From contig CAZOMY010000015.1 of the NCBI GenBank assembly GCA_964581115.1, positions 1 through 64,000 of the forward strand: a DNA stretch of 64,000 bases. The letters run 5' to 3'. The position numbers and the translations under genes are program-made. This DNA comes from 2-02-FULL-55-14 sp964581115. Lineage in GTDB: Bacteria; Bacteroidota; Ignavibacteria; UBA10030. The notes under the pieces are model-generated. The model had not been told where the DNA came from. It did not search any database and saw nothing but the letters and a program-made list of their open reading frames with translations. Shown here one piece after another: positions 14,826-26,000 of this stretch; position 1 is the stretch's first letter; each line of letters starts with the position of its first letter.

Positions 14826-16508
14826 CTACAGAACATCATCTCGCGTTCGCAGCTCTTCTATCTCATTCTGACGTCGCCGTTCCCTGATCGAATCGTCGCA
14901 TGCGATCCAGCTCGTGAGGTCCAGCGCGGCGCTATGGGAGGGTAGGATGACGTGGTCGGCTCCCTCTTCATAAAGTTCGAGCGCGTGTCCGGGTGAGCTC
15001 GCGCGTACGACCACAGCCGCCTGAGTATTCCGCGTCTTCAAATAACGCAGCAAGGCCGCATTCGTTGTTCCGCGCAGAAGTTCGTCAGGCACGGTGCTGA
15101 CGATCACCGAAGCCCGCTCGACCCCCGCCGCCTCGATCGCGTCAAGATTGCTGAGATCGACGAACGCCGAAGGAATGTGGCGTTGACGTAGACGTTCCAA
15201 AACGACGGGATTGAAGTCCAGCACGCGAAACGGTCGCTGGGCTGATGACAATTCGTGCACGAGTGCGCTCCCCAGCCGATGACAGCCAAGCAGAATGATC
15301 TCGCCCGGCTGGCCATGACCACCGCCCGCCGGTGCCATGGCGGCTTCCGTTGCCCGCCCGTCCATCCACGTTGACAGCGATTTCGCCAAAGGATGCGCGA
15401 TCCGAGCGGCATAGGTGGTCAGCGTGGAGGTGAGGACAAGTGTGATGGCAATGATCGATACGATCTCGGCAGGGATATGGCCAAGACCAACGCCGATCGT
15501 GGCAATGACGAGCGAGAATTCACTCGACTGAGAGAGGTAGAGCGACGAGAGCAGACCCACGCGGCTCCCGAGTCGGAGGGTGCGCGCCCCCGGAAGAATG
15601 GTGACGACGCGGCTAAGGATGATGACGGCGGAGAGGACGAGTCCAATGAAGACCATCCCCACGGACGTCACGACGATCTGCATCCCGAGAGCGACGAAGA
15701 AGAGCGTCACAAAGAAATCGCGTAGCGATCGAATCTTGACGATGACCTCGTGACTGTACGGAAAGGTGGAAATACTGACACCGGCGATGAGAGCTCCCAT
15801 GGCCAGCGAAAAACCGGCTTCCATCGCAAGCCAGCACAGTGTGAAACACCAGGCGATCGACAAAACGAGCATGAGTTCGGCGTCCTGAGCGACCAGCCGA
15901 AAGAGGCGGGGAAGGAAGTACTTGGCTGCGCTGAACGCGATGAGGACCAGTCCCACGCCGTACAGAAGCGAGACCACGATCGGGAAGGGCGATGGGTCGT
16001 CAATATTCCCTTGCATCGCGAGGACAATGATGGCCAGAACGTCCTGGACGAGCAAGATGCCGAGCGTGATGCGGCCCGGAAGTGTATCGAGCTCATTCCG
16101 GTCCGACAACAGCTTGACCACGACCATCGTACTGCTGAAGGCGAGCGTAATGCCAAGGTACGTCGCGGTCAGCCCTTCGAACCCGAGTGCCCGCACCGCC
16201 GCCCAGAGCAACAGTGCGCTGACCACCACCTGAACAGTGCCGATCATGGCAGAGGTTCGGCCGGAGCGCGCAAATTTCTTCAGGTCGATCTCGAGGCCGA
16301 CGATGAACAACAAGAAGGCGAGGCCGAGCTCGGAAAGGAGGGCGACCTCTTCGGGGTCGGTGATCACGCCAAAACCGGTCGGACCCAGGAGGATGCCGGC
16401 TGCGATGTACCCGAGGATCAGCGGCTGGCGGATGATGCGCGCCACGACGGCGAGGACCGTTGCGGCGACGATGGAAACGCCGATGGCGAACAGGAGTTCA
16501 GAATGCAT
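14826..16508 (-). CDS. CPA2-family monovalent cation:proton antiporter with TrkA-N domain
   Basis: This 560-residue inner-membrane protein has about twelve helices in residues 1-390. They include the antiporter signatures ILLGPTGFGVI, LGLAFLLFIVGLEIDLKKFA, AFSSTMVVVKLLSDRNELDT and LSQSSEFSLVIATIG. A TrkA-N-like domain follows (PGEIILLGCHRLGSALVHEL, about 400-520). It lacks the glycine-perfect dinucleotide motif (GCHRLG in place of GxGxxG), so nucleotide binding may be altered. It exchanges K+ or Na+ for protons. Together with the adjacent RCK channel and the second CPA2 gene near 61 kb it suggests active potassium/pH homeostasis. Confidence 0.92.
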   Translation of the reverse strand: MHSELLFAIGVSIVAATVLAVVARIIRQPLILGYIAAGILLGPTGFGVITDPEEVALLSELGLAFLLFIVGLEIDLKKFARSGRTSAMIGTVQVVVSALLLWAAVRALGFEGLTATYLGITLAFSSTMVVVKLLSDRNELDTLPGRITLGILLVQDVLAIIVLAMQGNIDDPSPFPIVVSLLYGVGLVLIAFSAAKYFLPRLFRLVAQDAELMLVLSIAWCFTLCWLAMEAGFSLAMGALIAGVSISTFPYSHEVIVKIRSLRDFFVTLFFVALGMQIVVTSVGMVFIGLVLSAVIILSRVVTILPGARTLRLGSRVGLLSSLYLSQSSEFSLVIATIGVGLGHIPAEIVSIIAITLVLTSTLTTYAARIAHPLAKSLSTWMDGRATEAAMAPAGGGHGQPGEIILLGCHRLGSALVHELSSAQRPFRVLDFNPVVLERLRQRHIPSAFVDLSNLDAIEAAGVERASVIVSTVPDELLRGTTNAALLRYLKTRNTQAAVVVRASSPGHALELYEEGADHVILPSHSAALDLTSWIACDDSIRERRRQNEIEELRTRDDVL

Positions 16509-16676
16509 GAAGGACCAAGGAAGGCTCGATCATGGTATCAAAATGATCCACGAAGACACGCCGCCGGAGGCCCACGAGCGTTGCCGCGTGAGCGGCAAAC
16601 AACGTTTGTCTGAATTTCTCCGTGTCCATTCGCGTAGCACTTCCTTCGCGGTAGCGGACAGGTACCCTACAGGCGC

Positions 16677-18527
<1,851 letters not shown>

Positions 18528-18570
18528 GTGGTACTCTCTTCGTAATCTCTTGATATTGCGCTAAGAAAAG

Positions 18571-18680
18571 AGGCATCACGCAGAGGCGCAGAGGTCGCTG
18601 AGGTCGCAGGGAGGAGGGATACATACCATTCCTTTCTCTGCGCTCTCCGCGTTCTCTGCGACTCTGCGCGCAGATCTTCT
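18571..18680. repeat. imperfect palindrome of CGCAGAGG-type words upstream of typA
   Basis: The left arm is ACGCAGAGGCGCAGAGGTCG with CTGAGGTCGCAGGG. The right arm is the complementary CTCTGCGCTCTCCGCG, TTCTCTGCGACTCTGCGCG. They are separated by about 10 nt. The element lies between the typA start and the hairpin at 18685-18719, so it would be part of a typA leader transcript. Confidence 0.7.
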
Positions 18681-18684
18681 GAAT

Positions 18685-18719
18685 AAAAAATGCCCCAGCG
18701 GCGGCAAAGCGCTGAGGCA
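18685..18719 (-). terminator. hairpin with U-run in the typA leader (attenuator or sRNA terminator)
   Basis: On the minus strand TGCCTCAGCG pairs with CGCTGGGGCA (one mismatch, 9-nt loop) and is followed directly by TTTTTT. It stands between the terminator of the upstream gene (18860-18895) and typA. It must therefore end a short separate transcript or act conditionally on a typA leader. Confidence 0.7.
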
Positions 18720-18767
18720 TCAATAAGATACGCAGAATTGAGACGTATTCCAAGGTCAGACACTTCT

Positions 18768-18838
18768 ACCGCAAAGGCGCCAAGGCGCAAGGACAAATTG
18801 ATCGGTTCAGCGCCTCTTGGTCTGAGCTTGTCGACGGC
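18768..18838. repeat. short arrays of CGCCAAGGCGCAAGG and CTGAGCTTGTCGACGG words
   Basis: CGCAAAGGCGCCAAGGCGCA is the complement of words at 59606-59640 (CCTTGGCGTTCTTGGCG). The following GGTCTGAGCTTGTCGACGGC resembles the CTGAGCGG...TCGAAGCG motif at 62800-62915. No coding gene is visible between 18528 and 18924. Confidence 0.5.
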
Positions 18839-18859
18839 CAGCGGCCATGATTCTTCGTC

Positions 18860-18895
18860 AAAAAAACACAAAGGGCCGGCATGCGCTGCCGGCCC
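18860..18895 (-). terminator. rho-independent terminator of the outer-membrane protein gene
   Basis: GGGCCGGC and GCCGGCCC form a perfect 8-bp stem with a 7-nt loop. On the minus strand it is followed by TTTGTGTTTTTTT. It lies 30 bp downstream of the stop at 18925. Confidence 0.85.
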
Positions 18896-18924
18896 CCGTG
18901 GAAACAAGGAAGATTCGAACTGGC

Positions 18925-19950
18925 TTAGCGGAACGTGATTCCAACGCCGGCGCCCAGCATCGGCGTGTCGGCGATGCTGTACTCAGCGTGCACGTTGACG
19001 ATGAGGAGCAGCAATCGAGCGCCGACCGTCACGCGCGACTTATTGGATCCTTCGATCGAGAAGCCCGGGATCGTAAACGGCGTCCCGGCGAAGTTGGCGC
19101 CCTTGATCGCGGCAACGTCGATCGTGCTGCTCTCGAGCTGGAAGCCGCCATAGACCGTCAGGAACAGAAGGCTCTTGCTGACCTCAACGCCATAGGCCGT
19201 GGCACTCGCGCTCAGCACGTCAGCATCTGCCTTGTCCTTCAGCGTCAGCTTCTGTGTGGCGAAGTGAACAGCGATGTCGACGGGGAAGAGCGGGATCCAC
19301 TGGTCGACGTCATACCGGACGCCAAAACCCGTCAAGCCCACCTTGCCGCCGTCGAATTCCTGCGTCGGCAGAATGCGGCCCATGACCTCAAGTCCGAACG
19401 GAAGACCGATCGAGGCCTGAGGAGCGATAGCGCCAACAACGGGAAGCTTGGTGCCGCCGGGAAGGTCAAACAGCTTGGTGCCAGCCGGGATCGTCCCAAG
19501 TGATCCCCCAACCGGAATGTTGCGCTTCGTTGTGATCGAAGTGATCTTGTCCTCGCCGGCTGCCGATTGGGCCGTGACCTTGGCGTCATAGTCGCCGGCG
19601 GCTGCGCTCAGGTTGACCGTCTGGGTTATGGAACCGATCGTCACCGGCAGGCTGATGGTCGGAGGCATGTCGAACGTGAACGTCTTCTGATCGTCCGGCA
19701 CGCGGCTGATGCCGACCTTCAACTGGACGTCGAATCCGAGAACGCTGTGAAGGTCCGCCGAATGATACAACGCCGTGTTCAACCCGTTGCCAAGTCCGCT
19801 GGCGAGAGGCGTTACGTATCCCTTCGCAACGCCCGAACCGAGTTTGGCAAACTCGGCCAACTGAGCGCCCAGATCTTGGGCCGGCGCAATACTCAGCGCC
19901 AGCAGGCTGGCGATGACGAGAATGCTCAGCCGACGAGTGATGGACTTCAT
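18925..19950 (-). CDS. outer-membrane beta-barrel protein, DUF6588-like
   Basis: The 341-residue protein starts MKSITRRLSILVIASLLALS, with a clear signal peptide cleaved near APAQ-D (about residue 25) and a strong GGAGGAG upstream. The body is rich in alternating strands (VGISRVPDDQKTFTFDMPPT, VGLTGFGVRYDVDQWIPLFP, SLLFLTVYGGFQLESSTIDV) and ends GAGVGITFR with a C-terminal aromatic-basic end, as expected for a barrel. I recall similar proteins under DUF6588 in Bacteroidota, but that assignment is from memory. It is monocistronic: its own terminator follows and a perfect 14-bp palindrome lies 133 bp upstream. Confidence 0.8.
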   Translation of the reverse strand: MKSITRRLSILVIASLLALSIAPAQDLGAQLAEFAKLGSGVAKGYVTPLASGLGNGLNTALYHSADLHSVLGFDVQLKVGISRVPDDQKTFTFDMPPTISLPVTIGSITQTVNLSAAAGDYDAKVTAQSAAGEDKITSITTKRNIPVGGSLGTIPAGTKLFDLPGGTKLPVVGAIAPQASIGLPFGLEVMGRILPTQEFDGGKVGLTGFGVRYDVDQWIPLFPVDIAVHFATQKLTLKDKADADVLSASATAYGVEVSKSLLFLTVYGGFQLESSTIDVAAIKGANFAGTPFTIPGFSIEGSNKSRVTVGARLLLLIVNVHAEYSIADTPMLGAGVGITFR

Positions 19951-20082
19951 GGAAGACTCCTCCAAAAGTGAATGTGTGGTGGTGGTGCGATTCTTAAGTG
20001 TGCAAATATCGAGAGAAGGACACCGAGAGTCAACGGCCTGTGATGTCAAACACGCAAAAAATGTCCGATTGGCCCCGCGCCA

Positions 20083-20096
20083 TTACACCGGTGTAA
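20083..20096. promoter_or_regulatory. perfect palindrome TTACACCGGTGTAA, possible operator
   Basis: The 14-base sequence is its own reverse complement. It lies in the 161 bp spacer upstream of the outer-membrane protein gene, in a position suited to regulator binding. No cognate regulator is encoded nearby, so the assignment is inferred from symmetry alone. Confidence 0.4.
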
Positions 20097-20111
20097 CCCA
20101 CGGCTCTCGCG

Positions 20112-20822
20112 TCAGCGTCCGTCGACCGGGAAGAGGGGTGCTAGATCGTCGAGGTCCTTCTTCAACGAGAACCGCAATGCGTCGCCGAACGTGTTGAGCA
20201 CGATGACGGCGTTCACGTTCGCGTCGAAGGCCGACGCTTTTGAAAGCCGGTTCCACAGTCCTTTGTTGACGCGTCCGATCTCCCGGTAGAGTTCGTTCAG
20301 CTTCTCCAGCGTCCAATCGGGTTGCTCGCCATGCTTCATCTTGAAGAGCTGTCCGATCAGATACATCGACACGGTCCGATAGACGCTCTCCAGCGCCGTT
20401 GCGAACGGAAGATGGAATCGCACCATCGGTCGAAGGTGGTCGAGGATTGGACATCCACTCGTGACCATGACGATCCCCATGATCGACGCCAGACCGTTCT
20501 GCACCGAGGTCTCCTGCGCGTACGTCCTCTCCGGAGCTTCGACCACGACCCACGTCTTGTCGTACGACGTGGAATACTTGAATTCCTCGACCAGGTGCGC
20601 AAGATTGAGCGCGACCGGACATCGCTCTTGCGTCGCGCCCAGCGGACAATTCTCGCATTGCTGGAATCCCAGCTTGGTCCACTCGGGCGCGGAGGGGAAC
20701 GGAGGCGTCAACACACGCAGCGTTCGAGAATCCAGCAGAACGGTAAATTCCTTCTCCTTCCCGTCCTCGAACTGGAATTTGTATCCGAACCGGAGTGTGT
20801 TGGAGATATCTGCGGGTTGCAT
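20112..20822 (-). CDS. conserved hypothetical protein with Cys-rich motif (DUF6901-like)
   Basis: The 236-residue soluble protein begins MQPADISNTLRFGYKFQFED. It has a conserved-looking Cys cluster, QQCENCPLGATQERCPVALN, at about residues 54-73 and another Cys in VTSGCPILDHLRPMVRFHLP. The spacing CxxC...C could bind a metal or an iron-sulfur cluster. It contains no membrane helix or signal peptide. I recall comparable sequences labelled DUF6901, without a known function. It is separated from the nitrilase gene by a 57 bp spacer made of CTGACCTCTGACGT words. Confidence 0.75.
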   Translation of the reverse strand: MQPADISNTLRFGYKFQFEDGKEKEFTVLLDSRTLRVLTPPFPSAPEWTKLGFQQCENCPLGATQERCPVALNLAHLVEEFKYSTSYDKTWVVVEAPERTYAQETSVQNGLASIMGIVMVTSGCPILDHLRPMVRFHLPFATALESVYRTVSMYLIGQLFKMKHGEQPDWTLEKLNELYREIGRVNKGLWNRLSKASAFDANVNAVIVLNTFGDALRFSLKKDLDDLAPLFPVDGR

Positions 20823-20840
20823 GGGATCCTGCGAGGTTTC

Positions 20841-20870
20841 CTGATCTCTGACCTCTGACGTCTGACCTCT
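20841..20870. repeat. TCTGACC-type heptad array in a co-directional spacer
   Basis: CTGATCTCTGACCTCTGACG and TCTGACCTCT repeat with about 7-8 nt spacing between the hypothetical gene and the nitrilase gene. Confidence 0.55.
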
Positions 20871-20879
20871 TTGCCTCCT

Positions 20880-21794
20880 CTACCGCCCCCTCCTCTCCCT
20901 CACCACTTCCAGCCGGAACACGTCCGGCCGGCTATAGTGTCCGCCGACGTCCAGCGTCAACGACTCCTCAATGGCCTGCCGGGTATCGATGTCGGCCGTG
21001 ATCAAGGCCTCTTTGCCGGCGACGGGAGGAACGATGTACTCGCCGTTCGGGCGGATGATCGCACTCCCTCCGTCTATCAGCACCTCCGGCACATTTCGCA
21101 GCTCGTCGCGCAATTCGTAGTCCTTCGGGAAATGCTCGCGGTGCAACACCATGGCGGCGGCCAGTACGAACACCCGTCCCTCGAACGCATAATGACGACT
21201 GGCGATCTGGTGGCGCTCTTTCCCATGGGGCCAGGCGGCGATATGAATGACCTCCCCCTCATCGTGCAAGACCTGCCTGGCCGGCGGCATCCAATGCTCC
21301 CAGCAGATCAATCCTCCGATCTTGCCGAACGGCGTATCGATCGCTCGCAGGTCCACGCCATCTCCGTACGACCACACAAGTCGTTCTCCGAACGTCGGTA
21401 CCAGCTTGCGTCGATGTCCGACGAGGTCACCTCGGTCGTTGAAGAAGAAGAGTGCGTTATAGATCGACTTGCCGGAGCGTTCATTCGCGCCAAGGACTGT
21501 CCAGACCCTGGCTCGTCGAACGGCGGAAGCGATCTTCGCAAATTCCGGCGAACCCACCTCCAGCGAATTCGCATGCAGTCGTGCATGCAAACGTTTGGCA
21601 TCGGGATGGTCCCACTGACTGAACGTTCCCATGTCGGCCCAGGCCGGATAGACGGGGATCCATGTCTCGGGGAACGCGAGCAGTCGCACCTTTTTCTTGC
21701 CGGCGTCGGCGATGATGTGACAGGCTTTGTCGACCGACCGCCTCAGGTCCAACACCACCGGCGTGAACTGAGCAATGCCAACATGAACCTTCAT
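20880..21794 (-). CDS. nitrilase/carbon-nitrogen hydrolase family protein
   Basis: This is a 304-residue cytoplasmic enzyme with the complete Glu-Lys-Cys triad: E43 in LLAFPETWIP, K130 in HRRKLVPT and C164 in GLICWEHWMP. The pattern PETWIPVYPAWADM and the CWEHW motif match the aliphatic/cyanide-degrading nitrilase branch, so hydrolysis of an organic nitrile to the acid and ammonia is likely; the actual substrate is unknown. The start is MKVHVGIAQFTPV, because the longer frame begins inside a repeat array. It is followed downstream by the Cys-rich hypothetical gene and preceded by the nitroreductase gene, all on the minus strand. Confidence 0.93.
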   Translation of the reverse strand: MKVHVGIAQFTPVVLDLRRSVDKACHIIADAGKKKVRLLAFPETWIPVYPAWADMGTFSQWDHPDAKRLHARLHANSLEVGSPEFAKIASAVRRARVWTVLGANERSGKSIYNALFFFNDRGDLVGHRRKLVPTFGERLVWSYGDGVDLRAIDTPFGKIGGLICWEHWMPPARQVLHDEGEVIHIAAWPHGKERHQIASRHYAFEGRVFVLAAAMVLHREHFPKDYELRDELRNVPEVLIDGGSAIIRPNGEYIVPPVAGKEALITADIDTRQAIEESLTLDVGGHYSRPDVFRLEVVRERRGR

Positions 21795-21806
21795 AGGATG
21801 TCCAAG

Positions 21807-21846
21807 GGAATTCCGCAATCGACATTTCGCAATCCGCAATCCCCAA
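21807..21846. repeat. CGCAATC-type heptad array
   Basis: AATTCCGCAATCGACATTTC and GCAATCCGCAATCCCCAAT fill the 67 bp spacer between nitroreductase and nitrilase genes. The same words recur at 29267-29301 and 33018-33047. Confidence 0.65.
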
Positions 21847-21861
21847 TGCCTCTCCTCCGAC

Positions 21862-22521
21862 CTATCTCCACTCCAAGTACTCCTCCAACGGCTTCTTCTG
21901 GATATCCGGCACCATTGCCCCTTCTGCCGGGTAGCCGACCGGCAACAGGAGGTAAGGCTTCTCGTTCTCCGGACGGCCGAGGATGCGGCCCAGAAAGTCC
22001 ATCGGGCTTGGAGTATGCGTCAGCGTGACGAGGCCGGCGATGTGGATCGCGGCGATCAGGAATCCGCAGGCGATGCCGACCGATTCTTTGACGTAATAGT
22101 TCTTTCGATGCACGCCGTCGACGATGTCGGTGGGCTTGGAGAACACGACGATGAGTGCGGGAGCGATCTCGAGGAACGGCTTGTGCCAGTCGGTACCGAG
22201 CGGTGCCAGGTCCGACTTCCACGCCTCCGACATGCGATGTTCGTAGTTTTCGCGCTCTTCCCGTTCGGCCGCTTCGCGGATCTGTCGTTTGACAGCCGGA
22301 TCGGTAACGACGACAAACTGCCATGGCTGCTTGTTGGCGCCGGAAGGGGCCGTTCCCGCAATGCGAAGGATGAGCTCGATCGCCTCCCGAGCGACAGGAC
22401 GGTCGGAGAATTCTCGGATCGATCGTCGTCGGAGGAAGGTCTCATGCATCCAATGAAGCTGCTGCCGCCGTTCGTCGTCGGTAAGACGAAGAGGCGCGTA
22501 CGGAATGAAACTGACGCTCAT
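21862..22521 (-). CDS. nitroreductase family protein (FMN-dependent)
   Basis: The 219-residue protein starts MSVSFIPYAPLRLTDDERRQ. It has the nitroreductase N-terminal FMN-binding pattern RRRSIREFSDRPVAREAIEL, then GTAPSGANKQPWQFVVVTDP and a C-terminal GRPENEKPYLLLPVGYPAEG. Length and the SGANKQPW motif place it near the iodotyrosine deiodinase/BluB-like group of the superfamily. It probably reduces a small aromatic or halogenated substrate with NAD(P)H and FMN in the cytoplasm. The upstream membrane gene overlaps its start by 4 bp (ATGA), indicating translational coupling. Confidence 0.92.
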   Translation of the reverse strand: MSVSFIPYAPLRLTDDERRQQLHWMHETFLRRRSIREFSDRPVAREAIELILRIAGTAPSGANKQPWQFVVVTDPAVKRQIREAAEREERENYEHRMSEAWKSDLAPLGTDWHKPFLEIAPALIVVFSKPTDIVDGVHRKNYYVKESVGIACGFLIAAIHIAGLVTLTHTPSPMDFLGRILGRPENEKPYLLLPVGYPAEGAMVPDIQKKPLEEYLEWR

Positions 22522-22877
22522 GCGTGAGAACCAGGAGGCGGAGGCGTCCCGTCAAGCGGAGGGTTTGATCGACGGCGAGCACGGATAATGAAGGCGCCTG
22601 TCATTGCTCCGATCACAAGTCCGAGTGCGACGCCATTGGGAATGTCGTCCAATGTGACGCCGACGGCGATCCCGGCGATCAGCCCCACGGCGACCGAACG
22701 GGCCATGATCGGCCTGACGGAGAGCCAGTGGAAACCACTCACGGTGAGCAACGCTCCGGCGACAAAGACGGCCGAGACGCCCACGACCTCATAGAGATGT
22801 CGCGGGTCCTCTGCGATGCAGAGATACCCGAGCGAGCCAAGCAGGAGAAAGGTGATCCCGAAGAATCGATCGACCAT
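22518..22877 (-). CDS. small three- or four-helix membrane protein
   Basis: The 119-residue protein begins MVDRFFGITFLLLGSLGYLC, with AAGGAGACCAAC just upstream giving a good ribosome-binding site. Four hydrophobic segments follow, the last two glycine-rich (VAVGLIAGIAVGVTLDDIPN, VALGLVIGAMTGAFIIRARR). A GxxxG-rich helix pair like this is seen in small membrane proteins of unknown function. The stop overlaps the start of the nitroreductase gene, so the two form an operon. Confidence 0.7.
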   Translation of the reverse strand: MVDRFFGITFLLLGSLGYLCIAEDPRHLYEVVGVSAVFVAGALLTVSGFHWLSVRPIMARSVAVGLIAGIAVGVTLDDIPNGVALGLVIGAMTGAFIIRARRRSNPPLDGTPPPPGSHA

Positions 22878-23094
22878 GTTGGTCTCCTTCCGCGAAGTGG
22901 AAGGGTGATGACGGAGATTAGCCGATTTCTCGGCGAACATCAAGCGCTGGAGGCGACTCTGAGGGACTTTTGGTATATTTACGCCCCCCTTGGTCCGTCT
23001 GTAGCGGCTCGTGGGGTAGCTTCATGTACCGGCGCTAGGCCACGGACTCCAAGCCCCATGTTCGCCGCGCCTCAAGATCCTTGCTCCACGCCCC

Positions 23095-26000
23095 ATGCAG
23101 ACACTCTCGCACATCGAATCCCGCGTCGCAAGTTCGTCGCCGGTCGACCGCCTCCTGAAAGCAGATGGCCCACAGGTCGCCATCAGGGGCGTTGCCGGGT
23201 CGCTCCTTTCGTTGATCGCCGTGCAACTCTTTCGACATGACGGATCGACGCTGGTGATCGTTGTGCCCGACGACGACCTGGCGGCGCGAACACGAGACGA
23301 CTGCGCATTATTGGTCGGCGAAGGTACTGTCCGGCTCTTCGGCCACGCTAGCGGCCATCGGGCATCCGCGCTCGACCTGTCGGGCCCGATCGCACGTATC
23401 GAATCCCTCCAGACCCTGGCCGATGGTCAGCCGGTGATCGTCGTGACCTCGGCAGCGGCGTTGGCAATGCCCGTTATTCCCCCTGAGGCCTTTCGCCACA
23501 GGCGCGTCGAGGTTGCAGTCGGATCCGAAACGCCGTTCGAAGCCTTGCTGGCGACACTGACCGACCTTGGATTCGAGCGAAAAGACTTCGTAGAGGAGGT
23601 CGGAGATCTAGCGGTACGCGGAGGCATCCTCGACGTGTATCCTTTCACCGGTGAGAATCCGGTTCGAATCGAGTTCTGGGGCGATGCCGTCGAATCCATC
23701 CGGGAGTTCGACGTTCTGTCGCAACGATCAATCCGCTCGCTCGAGCGCGCATCGCTCATCGCATCGCTCGATACCGACAGCGACGTCACCTCATCCGCCG
23801 AAAAGCACTCAACGCTGTTGTCCTATCTTCCTTCATCCGCACGGATCGTGGTGCACGAGCCGGCGCTCTGCGAGAGCGAGTGGGAGGAGGTCAAAAAAGA
23901 GGGTGTCGCGGGATTACTGGAGTGGATTGACGTGACCGCTGCCATGGAAAGCTTCGCCCGGGTTGTCCATTCCTCGATCAACGTCCCCGCTGAGGCGATC
24001 GACTTTGCCAGCAAGCCGGCTCCGCCGGTACGCGGTACGGTCCGTCGCCTGCTCGATGTCATCCAGCGTTTGCCCAAAGGAACGGAGGTCTTCATCGGTG
24101 CGGACACACGGACCGAGGTTGAGCGCCTTCAGGAGCTGATCGACGAAGAGCTGACGGGGCCCGAACCCGCTCCAATGGGAGACATGGGATCGGACGATGA
24201 AAACGGGTCCGGACCCGATGCTCTGGACACTGAAGCCCTCGAAGCGCACGACGAGCCGTCGGCACCGCGCGGGCCGCGTTTGGAAGGAGTGCTTCAGCCC
24301 ACGTTCATGACCGGCACGCTGCATGCGGGTTTCCATCTTCCTGTAGCCGGGCTTGTGTTCTTCACGGAGCACGAGATCTTCGGCCGCGAGCGCCGCCGCG
24401 GTACGCCCCGCCGGACGAGATTCAAAGGTCTGTCTTCCAAAGACGTATCACAGTTACGACGTGGCGACTTCGTCGTGCATGTCGATTACGGCATCGGTAG
24501 ATTCGCCGGATTGCAGAAATTGAAGGTCCGCGGCGTCGAGCACGAGGTGATGAAAGTGCTGTACGAGGGAGACGAGGCCGTCTATGTGCATCTGGCCTAT
24601 GTCAACCGGGTCCAGAAGTACTCCTCGGCGGAGGGACATGTTCCAACGCTGTCGAAGCTCGGTTCGCCGGAGTGGGAGCGGCTGAAGTCGAAGGCGCGGC
24701 GGCGCGTCAAGGATATCGCCCGGGACCTCATCAATCTCTACGCCCGGCGCAAGACCGAACAGGGGTTCACGTTTGCCGGCGATACGCACTGGCAGAAGGA
24801 AATGGAAGCATCGTTCCTGTTCGAAGATACGCCGGACCAGGCGAAGGCTACACGCGACGTGAAGGCCGATATGGAATCTCCCGCGCCGATGGACCGGCTG
24901 GTCTGCGGCGATGTGGGCTTCGGCAAAACGGAAGTGGCCGTGCGCGCGGCGTTCAAAGCCGTAATGAACGGGAAGCAGGCGGCCGTGCTCGTGCCGACGA
25001 CCATTCTGGCCGAGCAGCATTACAACACCTTCACCGACCGGATGGCCCGCTACGGCGTCCGTATCGCCGTCCTGTCGCGCTTCCGAAGTCCTGCGGACCA
25101 GAAGAAGATCATCGCATCCTTGAAGACGGGCGCGCTCGACGTCGTCGTCGGTACTCATCGGTTGCTGTCGAACGATGTCGCGTTCAAAGACCTGGGATTG
25201 CTCATCATTGACGAGGAACACCGGTTCGGCGTGAGCGCCAAGGAGAAGCTGCGTCGAATGCGCGCGACGGTCGATACGCTGACGCTCACGGCCACGCCGA
25301 TCCCTCGGACGCTCCAGTTCTCACTCATGGGCGCGCGCGACCTGTCGCTCATCAATACGCCGCCGCGCAATCGGTTGCCGATCGTCACCGAGATCGTTCC
25401 CGAAGAGTTCGGCCTTATCCGGGAAGCGGTTCTGCGCGAGTTGCATCGCGGCGGACAGGTGTTTGTCATCCACGACCGCATCCACGATATTGATGAATTC
25501 GCGGCGCGGCTCAAGGAACGGATCCCCGAGGCGCGATTTGAGACAGCCCACGGTCAGATGAAGGGGCACGAGCTCGAGAAGGTCATGATGGCCTTCCTTG
25601 AGAAGAGGTTCGACGTCCTCGTCTGCACAAAGATCATCGAGAGCGGCATCGACATGCCCAGCGTCAACACGATCGTCATCCACCGGGCCGACCGCTTCGG
25701 CCTGGCGGAGCTCTACCAGCTTCGCGGTCGTGTCGGCCGGTCGAACATCCAGGCGTACGCATATCTGATGACCCCCCCGATCGCGATCTTGCCGCGACAG
25801 ACGCTTCGGCGTCTGCAGGCCATTCAGGAGTTCACGGAGCTTGGAAGCGGCTTCAATCTGGCGATGCGCGACCTCGAGATCCGCGGCGCCGGCAACCTCC
25901 TGGGCGCAGAGCAAAGCGGGTTCATTCTCGAGATGGGCTTCGAGATGTACATGAAGATCGTGGAGGAGGCGGTCGGTGAGTTGAAGCGGGAAGAGGGGGT

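Noticed and set aside
16509..16676. Terminator TTGCCGC...GCGGCAA between the antiporter and typA genes
   Set aside because: The stem is only 7 bp and there is no U-run on the minus strand after typA.
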